From NCBI GenBank assembly GCA_002748355.1, contig PDSF01000051.1:1-64000 (forward strand): a DNA stretch of 64,000 nt. The letters run 5' to 3'. The translations under genes were made by a program, and so were the position numbers. This stretch comes from Planctomycetota bacterium. Lineage in GTDB: Bacteria > Planctomycetota > UBA1135 > GCA-002748355. Under the pieces are notes generated by a model that was not told the origin of the DNA, did no database searches, and worked only from the letters and a program-made list of their open reading frames with translations. This document shows, piece after piece, positions 40,774-48,640 of this stretch (the stretch's first letter is position 1; each line of letters begins with the position of its first letter).

Positions 40774-42525
40774 CTGGCCGTCCTTCGCCGGCAGACCGTA
40801 GTCGCGCTGCAAGGGCAGGGCGATGGCCTGGCGTCCCGCCGCGACCGACCGCCCCTCGGCGTCGAAGGCCTCGAGATAGATCCAGGGGCGAGGATCCAGG
40901 GCGATTTCCGTAGCTGGCCAGAGCAGGTCGAAGAGCTGGCGCTTGTCGATGCCTTTGGGCACTGCAGTCATGAGCTGGCGCAGGGAGATTTCGGCTTTTT
41001 GCTCGCAGGGGAAGCGCAGGGTCAGCATGCCAAAGATGTCGGCGACAGTGACCTGCAAGGTCGCGGCGTGGACGTCGCGCAGTCCCAGTCGCATGGGTTG
41101 GCTGTCTGCGAGCAGGGCCTGGAGGGCGTTGGCATCCAGACTCTGGGGGCCGTCGAAAAAGGCTTCGGCCTCGCCCAGGCACGGAGGGTTGCGCAGGATC
41201 CCGCTCTTCCAGTCGCGGCAGGGGAGGACGATGCGAGCCTCCTCGCTGAAGGGCGGCACACCGAGTCGGTCGCTGCCGATGGCGAAGAGGACCCGGCCCG
41301 AGAGCCCGCGGGGGGCGGGCACCAGCACCGGATCTTGGCTGCTACTGGCGATGGCCTGGCGAGCCAGTTCTTGGACGGCCCGAGATTCGGCGGCGAGCTC
41401 AAGGCTCTCCTGGTGCAGCTTGCTCGCAGGACCCAGCTGGGTCACTAGGAAGAAGAGCGGCGGCAGCGGCCCGCCGAGAGCTGTAGCCCCGGCGATGGCC
41501 AGCTTGGGCGCGTAGTAGTAGCGCGCACTCGAACGCTGGTCCTGGCTGCTGGCACTGGTCGAGGGCAGGGCGACGACGAAGAAGATGGCGACCGCGAACA
41601 GGGTGCGACCGAGCTTGCGACGCAGGGTGAAAGCCACCAGCAATAAAAGCAGCAGCGGCGCCACCAGGGCAATCTGGACCCCTGGTTCTAGGAAGTCGAG
41701 GAAGAGACCCTGGACGCGGAAAGCTGCAAGGGGCTGGAAGACGGCCGCCTGGTAGCCGCCGAGGCATTCTCCCAAGACTGCGTAGCGCATGAGCAGGACC
41801 AGGGCGAGTGCGATGGCCCAGATCCAAAGGCGACCGAGCGCCGCTAGCCCACGGGTGAGGAGGGGGCGATTGTCGAAGTGCACCCCATAGCCCAACTCCA
41901 TGGCGAAGATCAGGGCTGGAATCGTCAGGCAGAGTTCCTTGCTCAGGCAGCCGAGGAAGAAGCTCAGCAGCACGGTGGCGAGCCTGCAGCGGCCTTCGAT
42001 GTGCCGGCAGTACAGGATCAGCGTCAGCAGGTAGAAAAACGTCGCGTGGGTATCGACTCTGCCGACCATCCACTGCAGAGCTTCGCTGTGTCCTGGATGC
42101 AGGCACCAGAGAGCCACTGCCGCCAATGCCGGTGTCGCCGGTAAGAAACGCCGCAGTAGGCGATAGGCGAGAAGGCAATTGAGGAGGTGGACCAGGACAT
42201 TGGCCAGTAGCGGCCAGAACGGCTTATTGCCGCCGATCCAGGCATCGATGGCGATCGAAAGCGTGATCAGCGGTCGATGGAAGAGGGCGACGCGCAGGGC
42301 GTCGTACTGGGGAGCCACGAAGTCCTGCCAGACCCGGTCCCAGTCCTGGACATAGTGAAGGGCCAGGAAGTCGTCCGAGCGGAAGGCCAAGCCTCCCGGC
42401 CACCAATACCACAAGGCAAAGAGGAGGAGGCCGAAGAGGCGCAGCTTGTTAGCGCGCTGGTCAAAGAGTTGTCGCGGCCGGGGCGTGGCCGAGGGCCTAT
42501 CGATTCGGGCCCGTCGACGAAACAT
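40714..42525 (-). CDS. Polytopic membrane protein, GT-C glycosyltransferase-like
   Basis: A 603-residue protein with about 9-10 predicted helices in the first 350 residues, a soluble domain of about 230 and a final transmembrane helix (LWLPFTFLLLAAGLFFLRR). The first loop has GGLAFRSDDFLALHYVQDWD, with the paired Asp expected for GT-C enzymes, and then HRPLITLSIAIDAWIGGNKPFWPLLANVLVHL and HPGHSEALQWMVGRVD, a pattern common in PMT-like and TMTC-like proteins. The substrate is unknown. It starts 2 bp after the FabZ-like stop, so the two are probably cotranscribed, and its end overlaps pus10 tail to tail. Confidence 0.77.
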   Translation of the reverse strand: MFRRRARIDRPSATPRPRQLFDQRANKLRLFGLLLFALWYWWPGGLAFRSDDFLALHYVQDWDRVWQDFVAPQYDALRVALFHRPLITLSIAIDAWIGGNKPFWPLLANVLVHLLNCLLAYRLLRRFLPATPALAAVALWCLHPGHSEALQWMVGRVDTHATFFYLLTLILYCRHIEGRCRLATVLLSFFLGCLSKELCLTIPALIFAMELGYGVHFDNRPLLTRGLAALGRLWIWAIALALVLLMRYAVLGECLGGYQAAVFQPLAAFRVQGLFLDFLEPGVQIALVAPLLLLLLVAFTLRRKLGRTLFAVAIFFVVALPSTSASSQDQRSSARYYYAPKLAIAGATALGGPLPPLFFLVTQLGPASKLHQESLELAAESRAVQELARQAIASSSQDPVLVPAPRGLSGRVLFAIGSDRLGVPPFSEEARIVLPCRDWKSGILRNPPCLGEAEAFFDGPQSLDANALQALLADSQPMRLGLRDVHAATLQVTVADIFGMLTLRFPCEQKAEISLRQLMTAVPKGIDKRQLFDLLWPATEIALDPRPWIYLEAFDAEGRSVAAGRQAIALPLQRDYGLPAKDGQLWLPFTFLLLAAGLFFLRR

Positions 42526-42527
42526 CG

Positions 42528-43007
42528 CTAGATGGAGGCGCCGATAATGGTGGCTTCGCAGACCAGCTTGCCTTGGGCAAAGACCTGCATCGGAAGCTGG
42601 GCGAGACGCGAGCGGAAGCGGCCGCCAGAGGCGACGTAGACCAGTTCATTGGGGGGGACAACTTGGCCGCGGAAGCGCAAGGACTCGACCCCGCCGAAGC
42701 CGATGAGATGGTCATCGGGGAGATCCGCCAAGAGCTTCCAGAGGATGCTCCCGACCTGGGCCGCGCCTTCGATCATCAGGATGCCAGGCAAGATGGGATT
42801 GCCGGGGAAGTGCCCACGGCACCACCAGTCGTCTTCGCTGAGTCGTTTGGTCGCGACAGCGACCTGACGTTCGTGGTCGACGTGGACGACGCGGTCGACC
42901 ATCGCAAATTCGTGGCGCTGCGGTAGCAAGCTACGCACGCGGGTTTCCTCGATTGCGGTCTTCTCGAAATCGATCTCTGACAGGTCGACGAAGGGTTGTT
43001 GAGCCAT
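42528..43007 (-). CDS. fabZ: 3-hydroxyacyl-ACP dehydratase FabZ-like
   Basis: A 159-residue hot-dog-fold protein. ATG 43007 gives the natural length; a longer frame upstream is not supported. The active-site motif CRGHFPGNPILPGILMIEGAAQ supplies His66 and the catalytic acid in the family position (Glu80). LLPQRHEFAMVDRVVHVD and the later FRGQVVPPNELVYVA match FabZ as well. It dehydrates 3-hydroxyacyl-ACP in fatty-acid elongation; a specialised dehydratase for a lipid A or other acyl pathway is the alternative, because the other fab genes are not here. It precedes the GT-C-like membrane gene by 2 bp. Confidence 0.88.
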   Translation of the reverse strand: MAQQPFVDLSEIDFEKTAIEETRVRSLLPQRHEFAMVDRVVHVDHERQVAVATKRLSEDDWWCRGHFPGNPILPGILMIEGAAQVGSILWKLLADLPDDHLIGFGGVESLRFRGQVVPPNELVYVASGGRFRSRLAQLPMQVFAQGKLVCEATIIGASI

Positions 43008-43057
43008 GGGGGGATTTGAGCAGAAGCGCGCTGGCGGATCCACAGCGAGGGTCAGTT

Positions 43058-43098
43058 GGACTCACGGCTTGGTGCTTGAGTCCTTTTCTCGGTGAGTC
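43058..43098 (+). promoter_or_regulatory. Terminator/anti-terminator-like leader hairpins
   Basis: A 7-bp stem (43058-43064 with 43077-43083) followed by TTTT resembles an intrinsic terminator. The left arm can instead pair with GTGAGTC at 43092-43098, and the two pairings exclude each other. It lies 125 bp upstream of the PATAN gene, in the gap between divergent genes, so it could attenuate that gene. No ligand-binding structure was recognised. Confidence 0.3.
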
Positions 43099-43222
43099 AT
43101 CTCAAGGCTTGGGCGGAAATGGCCCTTGGCATAGCGACTTTCCTTGCGGCGGCGACATGGCTGTGTCGGCTTGTTGCCCGAAGCCGCGGCCCTGGCCGAT
43201 AGAAAGGGGACAGGAGCGACAC

Positions 43223-45439
43223 ATGAGTTTTCAGGGCAACCTCCAGAGTCTGGGTCTCTTTGATGTTTTCCAAAACGTCCATCAGAACCGGAAGACCGGC
43301 ACCCTGGTGGTGAGGAGCGAGCGCTCAGAGCGATTCGTTCATTTTGACGATGGCTTAGTGCATTTGGTCTCCTATGGCCGTGGGCGAGGTCTTCCTATCC
43401 GGGACTACCTCCTAAAGCGTGGCTACGTGGCTAAGACCGACCTGGAGAAGGCTTTGCGGGCTCGTGGTCGCAGTCGGGCGGCCCTGCGCAGTTTCCTCGC
43501 CAAGCTCGGGATCCTCAGTGAAGAGGACTTCTCGGCGGCGATGCAGGAGCGCGTCGAGGATTTTCTCTACGAGTTGCTTGGCGTTCGTGAGGCGCAGTTC
43601 GAGTTCGAGGAGGGCAAGCCACCCTCGGGCATCTTCGATCTTGAGCAGAAGTCGCTGGGGCTGCGCCTGGATCCCGCGCCGATCGTCATGGAAGCGGCCC
43701 GGCGCGATGACGAGTGGGGGAGGATCCGCAAGGTCGTGCAGAGCGATCGCGACCTCTTCGTGCGTCTGGGAGAGGAAGCTCCCGAAGACGATCCGGATAT
43801 GCAGATGGTCTGGAGCGTTCTGGACGGGCAAACCGAACTGCGAGAATTCGGGCAGGAGCTGCCGCTCAATGACTTCGAAGTTCAGAGTATCGTGGCGGAG
43901 CTGGTGGAAGCGGGCTTGGCCCGTGCCGTTCATCCCGCCGATATTCCCAGTCTGGCCCGGCAGGCCATCGAAACTGACGATTATGAACGGGCTCGGGTCC
44001 TGCTCGAGCACGCGGTGGAGATCGAACGCGGCGACCACGAACTGCGGAGGATGCTCGCAGAGACCTACGAGCAACAAAACCGGCTGAAGGACGCCGCCGC
44101 GGCCTGGGCCGTGCTCGGCTACCAAGAGTCTATGGATGGCGATGACGCCGAGGCCCTTAATGCCTACCAGCGGGCCGTGGCCTTGGATCCGGTTGATGTC
44201 GGCCTGCGCGAACGTTGCTTTGAAATCCTGGGCCGGGTGGGGACGACGGGCGAGGTGCTCGAATCCGCCATCGACGTGAGTCAGGGCTTCTTCGAGCTGG
44301 GGCTCTTTGATCGAGCTGTCGAGACGCTTGAGTTGGCCATGCAGCGTCCCGATCTCGCCAAGCGCCCGGGGCTTCTCGGACGCATCGCGCGTATCGAGAA
44401 GGACAGTGGCCAGCCGCAGCGGGGCTTTGAGAGGATGCTCTCCGAGGCCTTGCAGGCCGAGGAGAGCGGTGAACGCGAACTTGCCGAGGCCTTCTACCTG
44501 GAGGCGCAGCGGGTCTTTCCTGAGAAGGGGGAGCTTCGCCAGCGACTCGCGGACCTGCGCAGCCACAAGCGCGAGCGCCAGCGTCGCGCACGGCGACGGC
44601 GCATGTTCCTGGCGGCGGCGGTGCTGTTGTGCAGTCTGCTGAGCCTGGCCCTGGTGGAAGAGCTGCGTTTCTCCCTCGAACTCGGTGCGGTGCTGCGTTC
44701 GAGCGCCAGTGCCGTGCTGGAAGGGCGGGGCACCGAGGCGATTCAGGCGGCCTGGCGAGTTCGTGATGCCCACCCGTTTTCGCCGACACGGGCTTCGGTC
44801 GATCAGTTGGTGCTCGGACTGGTGGACGCGGAGATCCTGCGCCTGGAGCGCGAGCGTTCGAGTGGGCGCCTGCTCAGTGCCAAGCACGGCTACCAGCGCT
44901 TACAAAACGTCGTTGCCGATCGCATCGAAGTCCCCGGTCTTGGGGCGCGTGCCCTCCGGGTCCAGCGCCAGAAGCGGGTCTTTGATGCCTTGCAGCCCTG
45001 GTTCCTCGGGCATGAGGAACTGGGCCGTGATCCCGCGACTCTGATCTTCGAGCGTGCCGATGCCGATCAGGTGCTCTCGCTCTACGCTCGCCTCTGCGGC
45101 CGCGGCCGCGAACTGGTGCGAGTGCGACTCACCGAACTCAAGGTTGCCGGGGTTTTGCCGCTCATCGTTGATCGCTATCTGGACGGGGACCGCAGCCCCC
45201 TGGTGATCGATGGCAAACAGCTGAGTACCGAGCTGGCCATCTCGACCCTGGCTGGCCTCATCGACCGTAACGACGCCAAGGAGCACCTTGCCCTAACCGA
45301 GGCCTTTGGCAGCGTGCTCGATGAGTTCTACGACGATCGCGGGCGCAAGGCCTTGGCGCGGAGCCTCTTGCCCTGCTTCGTCGAGCTAGAGGGGGAGCCA
45401 CCGGCCCAGCGGGAAAAGCTCGAAGCGATGCTACCTTGA
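43223..45439 (+). CDS. PATAN (DUF4388) domain protein with TPRs and a membrane helix
   Basis: A 738-residue protein. ATG 43223 has AGGAG 8 bases upstream. Residues 1-200 form a PATAN/DUF4388 domain: MSFQGNLQSLGLFDVFQNV, the turn NRKTGTLVVRS, FVHFDDGLVHLV, and a helical part with FLYELLGVREAQFEFEEG. TPR-like helices follow at about 240-460 (DDYERARVLLEHAVEIERGDHEL, NAYQRAVALDPVDVG), then a basic stretch RRARRRR and one transmembrane helix (MFLAAAVLLCSLLSLALVEE, about 462-481) with an exported helical C-terminus of 250 residues. PATAN proteins occur in gliding and polarity regulation systems of myxobacteria and cyanobacteria; the role here is unknown. A paralogue with added domains is at 60651-63848. 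Confidence 0.83.
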   Translation: MSFQGNLQSLGLFDVFQNVHQNRKTGTLVVRSERSERFVHFDDGLVHLVSYGRGRGLPIRDYLLKRGYVAKTDLEKALRARGRSRAALRSFLAKLGILSEEDFSAAMQERVEDFLYELLGVREAQFEFEEGKPPSGIFDLEQKSLGLRLDPAPIVMEAARRDDEWGRIRKVVQSDRDLFVRLGEEAPEDDPDMQMVWSVLDGQTELREFGQELPLNDFEVQSIVAELVEAGLARAVHPADIPSLARQAIETDDYERARVLLEHAVEIERGDHELRRMLAETYEQQNRLKDAAAAWAVLGYQESMDGDDAEALNAYQRAVALDPVDVGLRERCFEILGRVGTTGEVLESAIDVSQGFFELGLFDRAVETLELAMQRPDLAKRPGLLGRIARIEKDSGQPQRGFERMLSEALQAEESGERELAEAFYLEAQRVFPEKGELRQRLADLRSHKRERQRRARRRRMFLAAAVLLCSLLSLALVEELRFSLELGAVLRSSASAVLEGRGTEAIQAAWRVRDAHPFSPTRASVDQLVLGLVDAEILRLERERSSGRLLSAKHGYQRLQNVVADRIEVPGLGARALRVQRQKRVFDALQPWFLGHEELGRDPATLIFERADADQVLSLYARLCGRGRELVRVRLTELKVAGVLPLIVDRYLDGDRSPLVIDGKQLSTELAISTLAGLIDRNDAKEHLALTEAFGSVLDEFYDDRGRKALARSLLPCFVELEGEPPAQREKLEAMLP

Positions 45440-45452
45440 GCTTGCCGGCCGC

Positions 45453-46679
45453 CTAGGCCGGGAGGATCCACTCGCCGCGTGCCATGACCCCGGTGATGTG
45501 GGCACGGGAGGCGGCATAGACCAGCTTGGTGTAGGGGCTGGCTTCTTCGCCCAATAGAGGATCCTCTAGGTCGAAGACCACCAGGTCGGCGCTCTTGCCG
45601 GGCTCAAGCGTTCCACACTCGTCCCCAAGACCCAGGGCGCGAGCTCCTTCTCTGGTCGCTAGTGCCAGGGCGTCTTCGGCGGAGAGCGCGGCTTCACCGG
45701 CGACGAGCTTTTGCAGGAGAGCAGCGGAGCGCAGCTCGGTCAGCATGTCGAGGCGGTTATTCGCCGGTGCCCCGTCGGAGCCGAGGGCGATGCGCAGGCC
45801 CCGGCGGAGGAAGTCGTGCACGCGAGCGATGCCGGAACCGAGCTTCAGGTTGGTGGAGGGGCAGTGCAGCACGGCGGTGTCGCTCTGCACTAGAAGATCC
45901 TCTTCGTGGGGATCTACGTGGACGCAGTGGGCCAGTCCGGTGCTCGGACCCAGTAGGTCGAAGTCGGCCAGTGCTTCGATGTAGCGTTTGCCGAAGCGCG
46001 CCTCGACGGCCGCGAGCTCGCCGGGGTGTTCGCTGGCATGGGTGTGAATCCTCGCTCCGGCAGCTCGTCGTTGGCCGAGCTGGCGCAGGAGATCCTCGCT
46101 GCAGGAGAGCAAAAAGCGCGGGCCGTAGGCGATTTCGATGCGGCCCTCGAAGCCATCCCAATCAGCTTGCAGGGCTTCGGTCTCATCGAGGGCCTCTTGG
46201 CTGCTGCTGGCAAAGCCCGGGGGATAGATGGCCTCGTCTAGGTCGACGAGGGAGGCGGCGACGATGGCGCGCATCGGTGTGGCCGCGATCTCCTCGAGGA
46301 TGTAGCGCGTCCCGCGAACACTCTCGATGCTCTGGAAGCTGGTCACGCCACTGCAGGCGAATTCTCTCAGGGTCAGCTCTGCGCTCTTCCTAAGGCTCGC
46401 CTGGTCGTGGCCATGCTCCAGAGGCCAGATCCGGGTCTGCAGCCAGTCTAGGAGCGGCAGATCCTCGGCCTGACCGCGAAACAGGGTCTGGCAGAGGTGG
46501 ACGTGCCCCTGGACGAAGCCGGGGCAAATCGTCCGGCCGTTGAGCTCGACCTGGGCTTCGCCCGGCTCGGCTGTGAGCTCGCCTATGGCGGCGATGCGCC
46601 GGTCGATGATGCGAAGGTCACAGCGACGAGGCGAAGCCCCGGGCACCATGGTCAGGAGGGTGGCGCCGCGGAGGAGCAA
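45453..46679 (-). CDS. Amidohydrolase, ATZ/TRZ or MTA/SAH deaminase-like
   Basis: A 408-residue TIM-barrel amidohydrolase. The metal motif HVHLCQTLFRG (about 59-69), RGQAEDLPLLDWLQTRIWPLE, HTHASEHPGE, the AHCVHVD segment and GSDGAPANNRLDM supply the metal and catalytic residues of the ATZ/TRZ subgroup that deaminates purine-like or triazine-like compounds, including 5'-methylthioadenosine and S-adenosylhomocysteine. Exact substrate is not readable. A TTG start at 46679 lies 2 bp after the stop of the upstream transglutaminase-like gene; an ATG further in would lose the first strand, so TTG is preferred. It is convergent with the PATAN gene, 13 bp between stops. Confidence 0.85.
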   Translation of the reverse strand: MLLRGATLLTMVPGASPRRCDLRIIDRRIAAIGELTAEPGEAQVELNGRTICPGFVQGHVHLCQTLFRGQAEDLPLLDWLQTRIWPLEHGHDQASLRKSAELTLREFACSGVTSFQSIESVRGTRYILEEIAATPMRAIVAASLVDLDEAIYPPGFASSSQEALDETEALQADWDGFEGRIEIAYGPRFLLSCSEDLLRQLGQRRAAGARIHTHASEHPGELAAVEARFGKRYIEALADFDLLGPSTGLAHCVHVDPHEEDLLVQSDTAVLHCPSTNLKLGSGIARVHDFLRRGLRIALGSDGAPANNRLDMLTELRSAALLQKLVAGEAALSAEDALALATREGARALGLGDECGTLEPGKSADLVVFDLEDPLLGEEASPYTKLVYAASRAHITGVMARGEWILPA

Positions 46680-46681
46680 GC

Positions 46682-47704
46682 TCAGAGGTCCTGGATCTGG
46701 ATCTGAACTTTGAGATTGGAACTCAGGTCAAGCTTGCCCGCTCGCGCGATCGGCCAGCCGAAAAAGTTGAGGGGTTCGCCTTCGATCGGAGGGTTGAGGG
46801 TCAGGTCACGGCCGCGGGAGATCAGGATGCGGTCCGAGTCGAGACCACCGAAGCAGTCTTTGCGCTTGCCGGGTTCTTCTTCGGCCATGGCTGGATCGAA
46901 AGGCATCCAGCCGAGGCCGGGGAGATCGAGGCGAGCCCAGGCGTGCAGAACCCTCGGCTCATAGGCCTGTAGCTGTTCGTTGGCGGGCAGGCGGTAGCCG
47001 AGTTCGAAGGAGGCCGGGATCCTTGCCGCTTGGCAATGGGTGATGAAGTAGGTGGCGATATCGATACTGTCACCGACATGCTCTTTCATGATCCAGGCCA
47101 GGACTCCTTCGCTGTAGCGACTGGAGGCCAGTCGATTGACCGGCGGTGCCGACAGGGTCAAGAGGTCGAGGGTGTCGTCGTAGATCGCCAGAACGCGTCC
47201 GTCGATCGTAGGGATGCGCGCGGTGCGTTCGAGGACTTGCCGTGCCAGGCCGGGGATCACCGCGCGGCGTGCCGGCACCAGCCAAGGAGAGTCGAGCTTG
47301 AGCGTGCCGTTGCTGATGAGCCGCTTCGGGGCGAAACGCTCGACGCGGGTCAACTCGACTCGGTAATAGATCTCGAGGGGACGAGATTTTGTCGGGGTGC
47401 CGGTGACCGAGACGATGTTGTTGCCGAGCTTGTCGAAGCGCTGCTGCGCCTCGCCGCCCAAGGCGGAGAGTTCAAGGGGGCCGCGTGTCTGCTGCGCATC
47501 GGAGAGTGGGGTGGGCATCCAGATCGTGGCCTGCTCAATGCCCGGAGGAAGGGCGTGGAGCGTCGCGCGCATCTCCATCAACAGGCGGCGCTTTTTCGGG
47601 TAGGGCCCGGGCTCGAAGGACGAGCAGCTGGGGAGGAGGGTGAGAGCGGCAAGCACCGTGCTGGTGACAAGCAGAAGGAAGAGGTGGCGCGGGCGAGTTA
47701 GCAT
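46682..47704 (-). CDS. Transglutaminase-fold lipoprotein with Ser in place of the catalytic Cys
   Basis: A 340-residue lipoprotein (lipobox LLPSC, Cys27). Residues about 200-262 show a transglutaminase-like (papain-type) core: GDSIDIATYFITHCQAARIPASFELGYRLP, HAWARLDLPG and WMPFDPAM. His244 and Asp260 are at the expected catalytic positions, but the residue expected to be Cys is Ser213 (codon AGT, one base from TGT). The product may be inactive, use Ser, or have become a binding protein. Its ATG at 47704 lies 6 bp from that of the divergent NHL gene. The amidohydrolase follows directly with 2 bp spacing. Confidence 0.8.
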   Translation of the reverse strand: MLTRPRHLFLLLVTSTVLAALTLLPSCSSFEPGPYPKKRRLLMEMRATLHALPPGIEQATIWMPTPLSDAQQTRGPLELSALGGEAQQRFDKLGNNIVSVTGTPTKSRPLEIYYRVELTRVERFAPKRLISNGTLKLDSPWLVPARRAVIPGLARQVLERTARIPTIDGRVLAIYDDTLDLLTLSAPPVNRLASSRYSEGVLAWIMKEHVGDSIDIATYFITHCQAARIPASFELGYRLPANEQLQAYEPRVLHAWARLDLPGLGWMPFDPAMAEEEPGKRKDCFGGLDSDRILISRGRDLTLNPPIEGEPLNFFGWPIARAGKLDLSSNLKVQIQIQDL

Positions 47705-47710
47705 GGCGCC

Positions 47711-48541
47711 ATGTTTGGCGGAATCGCAGTGCGCGGCAAGCTTCTGGTCTTAGCGAGCGGTGGGACGGAGGGTTTACTTCGGATCGTCGAGTTCGCCAGC
47801 GGCGAGTTGCGCTCCAACATCGTGGTCCCGAGCGTCTCGGGAGGACGTGTCGAGGCCGGAGGCCTCTGCCTCGACGAAGACGGCAGCCTTCTTTTGGCCG
47901 ACGGGGCTGCATGCCAGATCCGGCGCTTCAGCGCCTTCGGCAGTGAGTTGGCAGCGATTGGTCTGCCACCGGAGAAGAGCCAGCCCCGGGATCGCCGCGG
48001 GCTTCCGGCGCAGGCGCGAGGTTTGGCTATGGACTCGCATGGGCGCCTCTGGGTCAGTAGCGGCGACCGGCCACGGGTGCACGGGCTCCAGGTCTTTTCG
48101 CCGAAGGGCCAGTTTCTGCAGTCGATTCCGGCCTTTGGCGCCCGCGATCGGCTCTACGGCCCGGGCTACGCCGTGCGCATTTTTGGGGATCGAGTTTGGC
48201 TTGCCGATACCGGCAACCAGTGCCTGCAACAGTTCCGCGATGACGGCAGCTTCTTCGGTTACTACGAGCTAGAGAAGCGTTGCGGTGCTGCCCGGCAGCC
48301 TATCGACCTGGCGCCTTATGCTGGGGGGCTGGCCGTGCTCTTCCTCGAGCCTGAGCCACGCGTCTTTGCCCTCGACCGGGAGATGGAGCGGGCCGAGCCC
48401 CTGGTCTTGGGCGGCCTGCAGCTTCCTACCGGGCTCGCAAACGGTCCAGACGGCGAACTCTTGATCGCAGACCGAGAAGGCACACGGCTGAGGATGTTCG
48501 CCCAGGGCGAGTGCCGCGAAATCCGCTTGCCGCTCGACTGA
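47711..48541 (+). CDS. NHL-repeat beta-propeller protein
   Basis: A 276-residue protein without a signal peptide, built from NHL/SMP-30-like strands: GGLCLDEDGSLLLADGAACQIRRF, ARGLAMDSHGRLWVSSGD, GPGYAVRIFGDRVWLADTGNQCLQQFRDDG and a last GLANGPDGELLIADREGTRLRMF. About five blades can be counted, so it probably makes a six-bladed propeller with divergent blades. The function is unknown. The start codon stands in the palindrome CATGGCGCCATG shared with the divergent transglutaminase-like gene; no Shine-Dalgarno is possible upstream within the gap, so leaderless translation or an RBS inside the other gene must be assumed. Confidence 0.78.
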   Translation: MFGGIAVRGKLLVLASGGTEGLLRIVEFASGELRSNIVVPSVSGGRVEAGGLCLDEDGSLLLADGAACQIRRFSAFGSELAAIGLPPEKSQPRDRRGLPAQARGLAMDSHGRLWVSSGDRPRVHGLQVFSPKGQFLQSIPAFGARDRLYGPGYAVRIFGDRVWLADTGNQCLQQFRDDGSFFGYYELEKRCGAARQPIDLAPYAGGLAVLFLEPEPRVFALDREMERAEPLVLGGLQLPTGLANGPDGELLIADREGTRLRMFAQGECREIRLPLD

Positions 48542-48640
48542 GGGGACTGGGCTGTTGGGCTTTGATTCGGCATCCAGCTGCTGCCTTGCAAGTCGGGCTC
48601 GATCTTTGAACACTTCCAGGTCCAAGCAGCTGGAGTCCAC

